The translations under genes and the position numbers were made by a program. DNA of 64,000 nucleotides from Ideonella_A intermedia_A (GTDB lineage: Bacteria > Pseudomonadota > Gammaproteobacteria > Burkholderiales > Burkholderiaceae_C), in NCBI GenBank assembly GCA_943370175.1, contig CALRPU020000016.1, positions 47,464-111,463 of the forward strand, given 5' to 3'. Below are positions 8,701-16,279 of this stretch, piece after piece; within the stretch, counting starts at the first letter, position 1, and the number at the start of each line of letters is the position of its first letter. The notes below the pieces were generated by a model. That model did not search any database. It had not been told where the DNA came from and was given only the letters and a program-made list of their open reading frames with translations.

Positions 8701-10497
8701 CCGCGGGGCGCTTGACGGCCCCTTTGCACCGCGGTCGGCCGGCCGCGGGGTGGTGGGATCGCTGTCCAGCCAGCTCAGGTCGGCCTTCACCTCGCCGCTC
8801 AGGCGCTGCGCTGCGCGGCGGGCCGTGCCAGGGCCGGAGGCCGGGATGGTGGCCGCGCCGGGCCACCAGGTGGCTGGGTCGATGTCGTCCCAGCGGCCCT
8901 CGGCCAGCACCTGCCAGGCGGTGCTGGCGGATGCGCGCCCGAGTCGGCCGCTCAGGCGCGCGCTTTGGGCGCCGGCGCGCGCGGTGGCGTCGCGCAGGTC
9001 GACCTGCAGCCGGCCCCCATCGGCCAGGCTCAGCCCGCCGTCCACCGCCAGTTGAACCGGGCGTTTGCCGCGCCCCGGCAGGTCGTCGACCACGCCGTCG
9101 ATCTGGGCCTTCAGCTGCGCGGTGAACGGCGGTCTGGCCAGGCCAGGCGAGGCTGGCGTGCCCCCGGGTCGCGTGCCGCTGGCCGTGACCGGGCCGGTGA
9201 GTGTCATCGCGGGAGCGCGGGCGTCCAGGCGCTGGGGTTGAACACCGGTGAGCTGGGCTTGCACCGACCAGCGCCCATCGGCCAGCTGGGCCTTGCCACC
9301 CAAGCGCCCCGCCGCCGCGTCGGCGCTGCCCAGTTCGGCGTCCAGTTGATGCAGCGTCAGGCGGTCCAGCGTGTCGGGGCGCAGGCTGGCCTGGGCCTGC
9401 AGGCGGCGCACGGGCACGCGGCCTTCGTTCCAGCGGCCGGCGGCGGCGTTGTCCAGTTGCAGGTCCAGTTGCGCGTCGGCGTCGAGGCCGCTGCTGCGCA
9501 CGGTTGCGGTGCCGCTCAAGGCTGTGCGGGGCGCGCTGGCCACGAGGCCCGCCAGGTCCAGCCCGTCGGTGCGCAGGCTCAGGTCGCCCAACGGCCAGGG
9601 GGCGAATGGGCGCAATTGGGCGCGGGCGTCGAGCAGCCGGCCGCTGGGCTGGTCGATGCTGACGGTGGCGTCGGGGCCGCTCAGCGGGCCGGTCAGGTCG
9701 GCCTGGGCGCGCCAACCCGCCCACGCACCGGTGGCCCCGGGTGCGGTGTGGAGTTGAACCTGGGCTTGCACCGGCATCGGTGCGTCGGCGCCGATGCTCA
9801 GGCTGCCGCTGGCTTGCCAGCGGTCAAAGCCCATGGCCCATTGGTCGATGCGGTGACGCGCACCCTCGTCCGCGCCCAAGGTCACGCGCGCTGTGAACTG
9901 GCGCAGCGCCTGGTCGCCCAAGGCCGCCGCGCGGATCTCGCCGACGCTCACCGTGTCGACTTGCACGGCCACGGGCAAACGCAGGTGGGCCGGTGGTTGA
10001 GGGGCTGGCGCCGCGCTGGCGCTGGGCCCGGGCGACCAAGTCACCGTTCGGGCGGACACGCTGGTGAGCCGCAACCATGCCCATGGGCCCGTCGGGCGAG
10101 GGCTTGGCGGGTCCACGCTGGGCGGGCCGCCGCGGGGTGGTCCTTCGCCGCGTGAGCCCAGTGACAGCGCCATGCCGCGCCACGACAGCCCGTCCACCGT
10201 CAGCGCGGTGGCCCCGCTGGCGTCGCGCCAGGTGAGCTGTTCGATGTCGAGGTCGCCAGCGAGTCGGCCTTGCAGGCCGGTCACGCCCAGCCCCGGCACC
10301 TGGCTCAACAGCCAGCGGCTGCCGCCTTCGGTGCGCAGCAGCGCGATCGGTGCCGCCACCAGGGTCACGGCCACCAGGGCGCCACCGGCCAGCAGCCACG
10401 GCCAGACGCGGCGCGGGCGCCGAGCGGCGGCCTGTGCGCTGGCCGTGGACGGCGTGAGGGGAGCCTGGGGCGCGGGCGGGGTGTCCGGCGGCGTCAC
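5719..10497 (-). CDS. tamB: TamB, translocation and assembly module / AsmA-like bridge protein
   Basis: TamB is a large inner-membrane-anchored periplasmic protein that partners with TamA in outer-membrane protein assembly and, in related AsmA-like proteins, phospholipid transport. This 1592-residue copy has an N-terminal signal anchor (about 31-54, WPWLLAGGALVAVTLVAAPIALL), a very long repetitive beta-rich region, and the C-terminal DUF490 domain (VVGGT-like VVIGGTASNPRIRLFSEPEL, SWLVLGRASDGLG, WYVGYERGLNATAGNWQLIYRI). The GTG start overlaps the tamA stop by 4 bases, which fixes the start well and implies coupled translation. A Gly8 tract near residue 1325 comes from a CCGCCA hexanucleotide repeat. 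Last gene of the moxR-to-tamB operon. Confidence 0.93.
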   Translation of the reverse strand: MTPPDTPPAPQAPLTPSTASAQAAARRPRRVWPWLLAGGALVAVTLVAAPIALLRTEGGSRWLLSQVPGLGVTGLQGRLAGDLDIEQLTWRDASGATALTVDGLSWRGMALSLGSRGEGPPRGGPPSVDPPSPRPTGPWAWLRLTSVSARTVTWSPGPSASAAPAPQPPAHLRLPVAVQVDTVSVGEIRAAALGDQALRQFTARVTLGADEGARHRIDQWAMGFDRWQASGSLSIGADAPMPVQAQVQLHTAPGATGAWAGWRAQADLTGPLSGPDATVSIDQPSGRLLDARAQLRPFAPWPLGDLSLRTDGLDLAGLVASAPRTALSGTATVRSSGLDADAQLDLQLDNAAAGRWNEGRVPVRRLQAQASLRPDTLDRLTLHQLDAELGSADAAAGRLGGKAQLADGRWSVQAQLTGVQPQRLDARAPAMTLTGPVTASGTRPGGTPASPGLARPPFTAQLKAQIDGVVDDLPGRGKRPVQLAVDGGLSLADGGRLQVDLRDATARAGAQSARLSGRLGRASASTAWQVLAEGRWDDIDPATWWPGAATIPASGPGTARRAAQRLSGEVKADLSWLDSDPTTPRPADRGAKGPSSAPRSASPAVPAADPWQSLGQALAPLRGSASFTLAPSTLAGLALSGDGRLDARGPRPGAVALEARLAVKAGVNRVDATLTSQGNRPADDRADVTLDATDLRALAPLLGMANGLGMAPGGGGKPVALSGRVVGRAGLRGRWPQVEVDGRLEARGLQVAGLSLQQGDLRWQAGSSASAPVDVKADLTGLVASGQTADRVSLLLTGTARAHTLSLDADSAALPPAWLATLDGPAAAGASGSASRSGTAGNGGTAGGAGGVVGQTSAPAFAAGTGSPSPSPAPSQIRLKAQGGLQFDGGNAGTAGSVRSSSNSDTRDRAPAALAATGWRGQLQVLQVRSGRQGEGQVALSARDIPVTAGWGSAGTSVSAEPGRVDLQAGTTRAALRWTRLGWRAATPAAGGQAARAMQVDVDADLEPLAVAPLLARFQPEFGWGGDLSIGGRLQVRSTPALSADIVIERRAGDLKVTDEVGTQVLGLTDLRLALTANNGVWSFTQALAGTSVGVAAGAVVARTGSPTAWPDASTPIQGVVELRVAKLGTWSPWVPAGWRLGGALTTSANLGGRLGAPEYTGSLRGSDISVRNFAEGVNVTDGDIDIRLQGATARIERFTAKVGDGTVALSGNATFGTAPEARLALVAKRFQLLGRVDRRIVASGEGELQLGANKVALNGRFGVDEGLIDFTRGDAPSLASDVEVVRAPAGRKADAATPAEARAAGRFDPKADGTKPRPGEAGGGGGGGGGGAGSSNGNGQGANAATAPARPPSRAVALNLVVQLGDRLRLRGRGLDTGLQGELRITSPGGRMAVNGTVSTVGGNFAAYGQKLSIDRGSVIFTGAVENPRLDIEATRPNTDVRVGVVIGGTASNPRIRLFSEPELAEVDKLSWLVLGRASDGLGRTDTALLQRAALALLAGDGSGGGGVTDQLTKAIGLDDVAVRQTEGEVRETVVSLGKQLSRRWYVGYERGLNATAGNWQLIYRIAQRFTLRAQSGTENSLDVIWTWRWQ
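6503..6532. repeat. CCGCCA hexanucleotide repeat, five units, inside tamB
   Basis: Five perfect tandem copies of CCGCCA encode a poly-glycine stretch on the minus strand, within a Gly/Ser/Asn-rich linker just before the DUF490 domain of TamB. Unit gain or loss would keep the reading frame, changing only linker length. Confidence 0.85.
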
Positions 10498-12362
10498 AGC
10501 GCAATCCCCACGCTCAAGTGAAAGCGGAATTTGCGCAGCTCGTCCGCGTACGCCAGGTCCAGGCGCAGCGGGCCCACCGGGCTGCGCCAGCGCACCCCGG
10601 CGCCATAGCCCAGCACCGGCTTCAGCTCGCGCCAACCGGTGGCGGCGTTGCCGGCATCAGCGAACACCGCCCACCACACCGACGGCAGCCGGTTGCTGAT
10701 GGGCCGCGCCACTTCGGCGCTGGTGGTCAGCAGCACGCGCCCGCTGGTGGTGATGCCGCCCACCTGGGGCCCGAGGCTGCGGTAGTCGTAGCCGCGCACC
10801 GAGTCGTCGCCGCCGGCGCGGAACAGCAGGGTGTCCGGCACCGCCACCACGCTGCGGCTCAGCAGCTGCCCCACCTCCACGCGCCCGGTCGCGTACCAGC
10901 GGTCGCCCAGTGGCCGGTAGGCCACGGCCTTGCCGTACAGGCGGGCGAAGGGACCGTTTGGTGCACTCCCCGACCAGGCGTAGCCGGCGCCCGCCTGCGC
11001 GTTGAAGCTGAGGCCCCGTGTGGGCAGCAGCGCGTTGTCGACGTCGCGCCGCACGGTGCCGACGTTCAGCGACAGCGCGCGGCTGAACTCGTTGAGCACG
11101 TCGCTGCGCGTGGACGCCTGTTCGTACTCGGCAAACACGATGCGTTCCAGGCGCTCGCTTTCCTGCGAGCGCCCCACGCGCAGCCGTGCCGACCCGACCG
11201 TGGTGCCCACGCTCGCCTGGCGCAACAGCTTGACGCCCACCAGGTTGCGCCAACCACCGCTGAGCGGGTGCGTGCTCAGGTCGCCTTCCCACAACTGCTG
11301 GTCTCGGCCCAACTCGAACTTGTTCTTGCTGGTCAGGTCGGTGCCGAAGAAGCTGCGGCCGAAGACCATGCGGTGCGTGTGTTCCAGCGACAGGCGTTGC
11401 CCGGTGGCGTCGCTGTAGCCCACGCCGACGGTGGCCTGCTGCAGTGGCAGCTCGCGCAGGCGCACCGTGACCGGGGCCGCTGCGGCGGTGGCCGGGTCCG
11501 GGTCCAGTTCCACCACCGCGCCCTCGAACAGGCCGCTGCGTTGCAGCCGCTCCTGGGTGTCGAGCAGGGCCTTCTCGGTGTAGCGGTCGCCCGGCGAAAA
11601 GGTGGCCAGGTTGCGCACGGCCTGGGCGCGGTAGCGCGCCAGCCCTTCGATCTTCAGCTCGCCGTAGCGAAACAGCGGCCCGCTGTCGACCAGCACGTAC
11701 AGCGACGCCGTGTTCGCCGTGGCGTCCACCTTGGCCGCGCTGTCGGCCAGCTCGGCGGCGGCATGGCCGTCGGCGCGCAACGGGGCCACCGCGCTGTCCT
11801 TGCCATCGGCCCAGGCCGATTGGGTGAACGGCCGGCCGCTGCGCAATGGCCAGCGGCGGCGCAGCGCCTCGACCTCGGCGCGCGCCGCCGCGTCGCCGGC
11901 CGCGGCGCGGTCTTGCAGCGGTCCGCGCAGCGCGAGCGTCGCTTGCGCGATGACGGTGCGCGGGCCGGCGCTCAGGGTGAGCGCCACCACCGGCAGGCCG
12001 GCGCCGTTGTCCGGCAGGCGCCGCACGTCGACTTCGGGGTTGAAGTAGCCCTGCGTCTCGACCAGCGTGCGCGCCTGGGTGCGGGCGGCGGCCACCAGGC
12101 GGTCCAGCTCCGCCGAGGTGATGCGGTCGGACTCGGGGGCACGTTGGAAGCGCGCCAGGTCCAGGTAGGTGTTGAGCAGCGGCGCGAGCTCGTCCGGCGC
12201 CTTGATCTGCAGCAGGTACATGTCGCGCAGCGGCTCGGCGGCCTTGGCCGCGGCCTGGTCGTCACGCTGCTTCAGCAGCCCGCAACCCGACAGGCCCAGC
12301 GCGGCTACCCAAACGGCGAGCAACAGACCGGTGCGCCATCGCCCGGTGGCGCGGGCGGTCAT
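10494..12362 (-). CDS. tamA: TamA, outer-membrane Omp85-family protein with apparent lipobox
   Basis: TamA is the outer-membrane barrel partner of TamB. The 622 residues contain POTRA-like repeats (RTLVETQGYFNPEVDVRR; LYVLVDSGPLFRYGELKIEGL; RDRYTEKALLDTQERLQRSGLFEGAVVEL in part) and then an Omp85 barrel with the signature FRAGGDDSVRGYDYRSLGP and final strand RFHLSVGIAL. Unusually, the signal sequence ends in LSGC (Cys27), a plausible lipobox, whereas typical proteobacterial TamA has a type I signal. The ATG at 12362 overlaps the VWA gene stop (ATGA), and the stop overlaps tamB (GTGA), so translation of the three genes is probably coupled. Confidence 0.92.
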   Translation of the reverse strand: MTARATGRWRTGLLLAVWVAALGLSGCGLLKQRDDQAAAKAAEPLRDMYLLQIKAPDELAPLLNTYLDLARFQRAPESDRITSAELDRLVAAARTQARTLVETQGYFNPEVDVRRLPDNGAGLPVVALTLSAGPRTVIAQATLALRGPLQDRAAAGDAAARAEVEALRRRWPLRSGRPFTQSAWADGKDSAVAPLRADGHAAAELADSAAKVDATANTASLYVLVDSGPLFRYGELKIEGLARYRAQAVRNLATFSPGDRYTEKALLDTQERLQRSGLFEGAVVELDPDPATAAAAPVTVRLRELPLQQATVGVGYSDATGQRLSLEHTHRMVFGRSFFGTDLTSKNKFELGRDQQLWEGDLSTHPLSGGWRNLVGVKLLRQASVGTTVGSARLRVGRSQESERLERIVFAEYEQASTRSDVLNEFSRALSLNVGTVRRDVDNALLPTRGLSFNAQAGAGYAWSGSAPNGPFARLYGKAVAYRPLGDRWYATGRVEVGQLLSRSVVAVPDTLLFRAGGDDSVRGYDYRSLGPQVGGITTSGRVLLTTSAEVARPISNRLPSVWWAVFADAGNAATGWRELKPVLGYGAGVRWRSPVGPLRLDLAYADELRKFRFHLSVGIAL

Positions 12363-13543
12363 TTGCTCAGCAGGCGCATGGCCCCTTCCAGGCCCTGCAA
12401 GGTCAGCGGGAACATGCGCTGGTTCATCAGCTGCTGAATCACGGCAATGCTTTGCCGGTAGCCCCACACGCCCTGGGGCTCGGGGTTGATCCAGGCAAAG
12501 TGCGGGAAGGCGTGTGTCAGGCGCTGCAGCCATTCGGCGCCGGCCTCTTCGTTGTTGTATTCGACGCTGCCGCCCGGCTGAAGGATTTCATACGGGCTCA
12601 TCGTGGCGTCGCCGATGAAGATCAGCTTGTAATCCTTGTTGTACTTGCGGATCACGTCCCAGGTGCTGAACTTCTCGCTGTAGCGGCGGCGGTTGTTCTT
12701 CCACATGAAGTCGTAGACGCAGTTGTGGAAGTAATAGAACTCCAGGTGCTTGAACTCGTTCTTGGCGGCGCTGAACAGTTCTTCCACGCGGTGGATGTGC
12801 TCGTCCATCGTGCCACCCACGTCCATCAGCAGCAGCACCTTCACCTTGTTGTGGCGCTCGGGCACCATCTTGATGTCGAGGTAGCCCGCGTTGGCGGCGG
12901 TGCTGCGGATGGTGTCGTCCAGGTCCAGTTCTTCCTCGGACCCTTCGCGGGCGAAGCGGCGCAGGCGGCGCAACGCGACCTTGATGTTGCGGGTGCCCAG
13001 CTCCAGGGTGTCGTCGTAGTCCTTGAACTGACGCTGGTCCCACACCTTCACGGCGCTCTTGTTGCGGCTCTTGTCCTGGCCGATGCGGATGCCCTGGGGG
13101 TTGTAGCCGTAGGCGCCGAAGGGGCTGGTGCCGCCGGTGCCGATCATGCGGTTGCCGCCTTCGTGGCGTTCTTTCTGTTCCTCGAAGCGCTTCTTCAGCG
13201 TGGCCATCAGCTCGTCCCAGCCCATCTTCTCGATGGCGGCCTTCTCCTCGGGGCTCAGTTCCAGTTCCAGCCGCTTCTGGAGCCATTCCAAGGGAATGTC
13301 CTGGCTGAAGTCGGTCAGCAGTTCCACACCCTTGAAGTAGGCCGCGAAGGCGCGGTCGAACTTGTCGAAGTTGGCCTCGTCCTTGACCAGCGTGGTGCGG
13401 GCCAGCACGTAGAACTTGTCGACCGACGGGCCGCCGTCGTCGTCGATGACGCCGGCTTTCAGGGCTTCCAGCAGCATCAGGTACTCCTTGACGGAGACCT
13501 TGAGCTTGGCGGCGCGCAAGGTGAAGAAGAAGTCGATCAGCAT
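12359..13543 (-). CDS. VWA domain protein, CoxE-like, MoxR partner
   Basis: A 394-residue cytoplasmic protein of the CoxE/COG3825 type. The N-terminal helical part (residues 1-200) includes IPLEWLQKRLELELSPEEKAAIEKMGW and GGTSPFGAYGYNPQGIRIG. A C-terminal von Willebrand A domain follows (VKVLLLMDVGGTMDEHIHRVEELFSAA; LIFIGDATMSPYEIL). The metal site that is normally DxSxS reads DVGGT, a variation I recall from this family. VWA proteins of this kind act with MoxR AAA+ ATPases, one of which heads the same operon. The stop overlaps the tamA ATG. The ATG at 13543 begins at the conserved MLIDFFFTLRAAKL. Confidence 0.9.
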   Translation of the reverse strand: MLIDFFFTLRAAKLKVSVKEYLMLLEALKAGVIDDDGGPSVDKFYVLARTTLVKDEANFDKFDRAFAAYFKGVELLTDFSQDIPLEWLQKRLELELSPEEKAAIEKMGWDELMATLKKRFEEQKERHEGGNRMIGTGGTSPFGAYGYNPQGIRIGQDKSRNKSAVKVWDQRQFKDYDDTLELGTRNIKVALRRLRRFAREGSEEELDLDDTIRSTAANAGYLDIKMVPERHNKVKVLLLMDVGGTMDEHIHRVEELFSAAKNEFKHLEFYYFHNCVYDFMWKNNRRRYSEKFSTWDVIRKYNKDYKLIFIGDATMSPYEILQPGGSVEYNNEEAGAEWLQRLTHAFPHFAWINPEPQGVWGYRQSIAVIQQLMNQRMFPLTLQGLEGAMRLLSK

Positions 13544-13572
13544 GGGGTGCTCCAGGCGGGCGGGGCTGGTGG

Positions 13573-15633
13573 TCAGGCCGACGCGGTCGAGCGCTTGCGC
13601 GGGCGCTTGGCCGGCTGGGACCGGGCCGGGTCGTGCTGTTTCAGCCAGTCGAAAAACTCACCGTACCAGAGCCGCGAATTGCGAGGTTTCAAAATCCAAT
13701 GGTTCTCGTCCGGGAACCACACCAGCCGCGACGCCACGCCGCGGGCTTTCAGCGTGTTGTAGTAGGCCAGGCCTTGCTGGTCGGGCACGCGGTAATCCAG
13801 CGCCCCGTGGATCACCAGCGTGGGCGTGCGCATGTGCTGGGCGAAGCTGTGCGGGCTTTGCGCGGCCACCTTGGCCGGGTCGTCCCAGTACCAGGCGCCC
13901 AATTCGCGGGCGTGCCAGGTGTAGGCGTCGTCGCTGAACATGGCCGTCCAGTCGAAACATCCGGCATGGCAAACATACGCCTGGTAACGACCCGGGGCCA
14001 CGTGGCCGTTCATCCAGGCCACCATGTAGCCGCCGTAGCTGCCGCCGGTGGCGAACACCCGCTTGGGGTCGCACCAGCGCTGCTTCAGCAACCAGTCGGT
14101 GCCGGCTTCAACGTCCTGCAGTTCCAGTTCGCCCCAGCGGTGGGTGATGCTGTCCAGGAAGGCCTGGCCGAAGCCGCTGGAGCCGTGGTAGTTCACGCAG
14201 GCCACCACGTAGCCCTGGGCGGCAAAGACCTGGTTGTTCCAGCGGTAGTGGAAGGTGTCGCCGCTGGCCGCGTGCGGGCCGCCGTGGATGCTGTGCAGCA
14301 CCGGGTGCTTCTTCTTCGGGTCGAAGCCGGGCGGGTAGACCACCCACATCTGCACCGGGTCGCCCTGGGCGCCGGTCACGGTGACCTCCTCGTGCGCGCC
14401 GAAGCGGAAGCCCGACAGCAAGGCGTCGTTGAAGGCCTCCACCCGCTGCGGCGCCGCGCCTTCGCGGTGAACGTGGGCGCGGGCCGGGTGGGCCATGGCG
14501 TCGGCCACCACCAGCGCCAGCTCCTGGCCGGCGCCGTCGGGGCCGATGGCGTAGCCCTGCACCCAGCCGCCGCGGGCCATCAGCGCGGGCGCCGCTTCGC
14601 CCAAGATGTGGCGCCACAGGTGGTGGCGGCCGCGTTCCTCGGCGGTGAACCACAGCGCCCGCCCGTCGGCCGACCAGGTGACCGGTGCGTGCGGCGCGTG
14701 GTCCCACTCGGGCGTCACCAGGTGCTTGGGCGACCACGCCGCCCCGCGTGGCAGCACCGCCAGCAGCTCAGGCTCGGTGTGCTTCTTGCCCTGGTGGCTG
14801 GCCAGCAGCGCCAGTGCGCCGCCGTCGGGCCGGTAGACCGGGGCGTTGAAGTCCCAGCCCTTGGCCTGTGCCACCACGTGGAAGCGCTTGTCGCGCAGGC
14901 TCAGCTCGACCAGCACCTTGCAGTGGTCCGGTCGTTGCTCAGGCTCGATGTCGCAGGCGAACACCACATGCTTGCCGTCCGGCGAGACGTCGAAGGTGTT
15001 GCCGTCGGGCTCGGCGCGTGGCAGCTGGTAGGGGCTGCCTTCCATCAGGTCGGTGACGCGGCCGCTGGCGAGGTCCAGCACGTGCAGGTGGGCCACGCGG
15101 CCCATCGGGATGTGGTGGTCCCAGTGGCGGTACTGGGCGTCGCTGGTGACGTAGGCGGTTTCCTTGCGCGCCGTGAATTCGGCGTGGCGTCGCGCCTGCG
15201 CCTTGGCGCCCTTCAGCTCGGGCCACACCCAGGACACGAAGGCGATGCGCTTGCCGTCCGCCAGCCACTTGAACGCCTCGACGCCGGTGGCGCAGTCGCT
15301 GACGCGGCGCGATTCACCGCCGTCGGGGGCGATGAGGTACAGCTGCGGTGTGGTGTCCTTCTTGCCGTCCTGTTCGCGCCGGGCGACGAAGGCAATCTGG
15401 TCGCCCTTGGGCGACCAGCGGGCCTGGCCGTCCTTGTCGCCGCACTGGGTCAGCGCCCTGGGCGCGCCGCCCAGCGTCGACAACAGCCACAGCCGCGTGG
15501 CCGACGTGTTGGTCTCCATGTCGTGGCGGCTCAGGCTGCACACTGCCTGGGCGCCGTCGGGCGACATCGACACGCCGCCCAGGCGCTCGATCTTCCACAA
15601 GTCGTCGATGGTGAAGGCGGTGCTGCGGGTCAT
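13573..15633 (-). CDS. S9 family prolyl oligopeptidase / acylaminoacyl peptidase-like
   Basis: A 686-residue serine peptidase of family S9 (S9C-like). Residues 1-400 form a WD40-like beta-propeller with TolB-type repeats (GVSMSPDGAQAVCSL, ARWSPKGDQIAFVAR, FDVSPDGKHVVFACD). The C-terminal alpha/beta hydrolase domain carries the nucleophile in TGGSYGGYM (Ser532), the acid in ALDYRVPDQQ and the His in DENHWIL. No signal peptide is visible, so it is probably cytoplasmic, hydrolysing short or acylated peptides. It lies 4 bases after the acetyltransferase gene and 29 before the VWA gene. Its place inside a MoxR/VWA/TamAB operon is unusual. Confidence 0.9.
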   Translation of the reverse strand: MTRSTAFTIDDLWKIERLGGVSMSPDGAQAVCSLSRHDMETNTSATRLWLLSTLGGAPRALTQCGDKDGQARWSPKGDQIAFVARREQDGKKDTTPQLYLIAPDGGESRRVSDCATGVEAFKWLADGKRIAFVSWVWPELKGAKAQARRHAEFTARKETAYVTSDAQYRHWDHHIPMGRVAHLHVLDLASGRVTDLMEGSPYQLPRAEPDGNTFDVSPDGKHVVFACDIEPEQRPDHCKVLVELSLRDKRFHVVAQAKGWDFNAPVYRPDGGALALLASHQGKKHTEPELLAVLPRGAAWSPKHLVTPEWDHAPHAPVTWSADGRALWFTAEERGRHHLWRHILGEAAPALMARGGWVQGYAIGPDGAGQELALVVADAMAHPARAHVHREGAAPQRVEAFNDALLSGFRFGAHEEVTVTGAQGDPVQMWVVYPPGFDPKKKHPVLHSIHGGPHAASGDTFHYRWNNQVFAAQGYVVACVNYHGSSGFGQAFLDSITHRWGELELQDVEAGTDWLLKQRWCDPKRVFATGGSYGGYMVAWMNGHVAPGRYQAYVCHAGCFDWTAMFSDDAYTWHARELGAWYWDDPAKVAAQSPHSFAQHMRTPTLVIHGALDYRVPDQQGLAYYNTLKARGVASRLVWFPDENHWILKPRNSRLWYGEFFDWLKQHDPARSQPAKRPRKRSTASA

Positions 15634-15637
15634 GCGG

Positions 15638-16273
15638 TCAGGACATCAAAGGGTCGTTGGAAGGCGGTCGCCGCGGCTTGTCAAGCTGCCAGCGAAGGTG
15701 CGACTTCACCGTCGGCCACTCGGCCTGGACGATGCTGTAGACGCAGGTGTCGCGCAGCGTGCCGTCGGCTGCGCGCTGGTGGCAGCGCAGCACGCCGTCC
15801 AGCTTGGCACCCAGCCGCTCGATGCCGCGCCGGCTGGCGTGGTTGAAGAAGTGGGTGCGGAACTCAACGGCGATGCAGCCCAGGGTGTCAAAGGCATGGC
15901 CCATCAGCATCAGCTTGCACTCGGTGTTCAGCGGGCTGCGCTGCACCCGGGTGGCGTACCAGGTGCTGCCGATCTCGACGCGGCGGTGCACCGCGTCGAT
16001 GTTCATGAAAGTGGTCATGCCGCAGGGCACGCCTTGCGCGTCCAGCACGGTGAACGGCAGCATGCTGCCGCGCGTGTGAAGGGCCAGGCGGCGGTCGATC
16101 TCGGCGGCCATGCCCTCGGGCGTGGGCACGGCGGTGTACCAGAGGCGCCACAGCTCGCCGTCGCGAACCGCCTCGGTCAAACCGGGGGCGTGGTCAGGGT
16201 GCAGTGGCACCAGCGCCGCGTGCGTCCCCTGGAGCGTGAGCGGCGTGGTCAACGCCATCGCCGGTGCATTCAT
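15638..16273 (-). CDS. GNAT-family N-acetyltransferase, RimJ/RimL-like
   Basis: A 211-residue GCN5-related acetyltransferase of the RimJ/RimL branch that uses acetyl-CoA. Visible elements are the N-terminal strand-helix (LQGTHAALVPLHPDHAPGLTEAVRDGELW), the central strand IDAVHRRVEIGSTWYATRVQRSPLNTECK and the C-terminal FRTHFFNHASRRGIERLGAKLDGVLR, which holds the conserved N..S..E/R pattern of the family. The substrate is unknown; RimL-type relatives acetylate protein N-termini or small molecules. It sits 6 bases after the moxR-type gene and 4 before the S9 peptidase gene, so it is clearly within the operon. Confidence 0.87.
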   Translation of the reverse strand: MNAPAMALTTPLTLQGTHAALVPLHPDHAPGLTEAVRDGELWRLWYTAVPTPEGMAAEIDRRLALHTRGSMLPFTVLDAQGVPCGMTTFMNIDAVHRRVEIGSTWYATRVQRSPLNTECKLMLMGHAFDTLGCIAVEFRTHFFNHASRRGIERLGAKLDGVLRCHQRAADGTLRDTCVYSIVQAEWPTVKSHLRWQLDKPRRPPSNDPLMS

Positions 16274-16279
16274 GCGGCG

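Noticed and set aside
10498..10635. N-terminal extension of TamB upstream of the GTG at 10497
   Set aside because: It overlaps the conserved end of tamA. The GTGA overlap and the following signal anchor favour the shorter form.
13633..15846. 737-codon plus-strand open frame opposite the S9 peptidase
   Set aside because: Antisense shadow. The minus strand carries the beta-propeller and the GGSYGGYM nucleophile motif.
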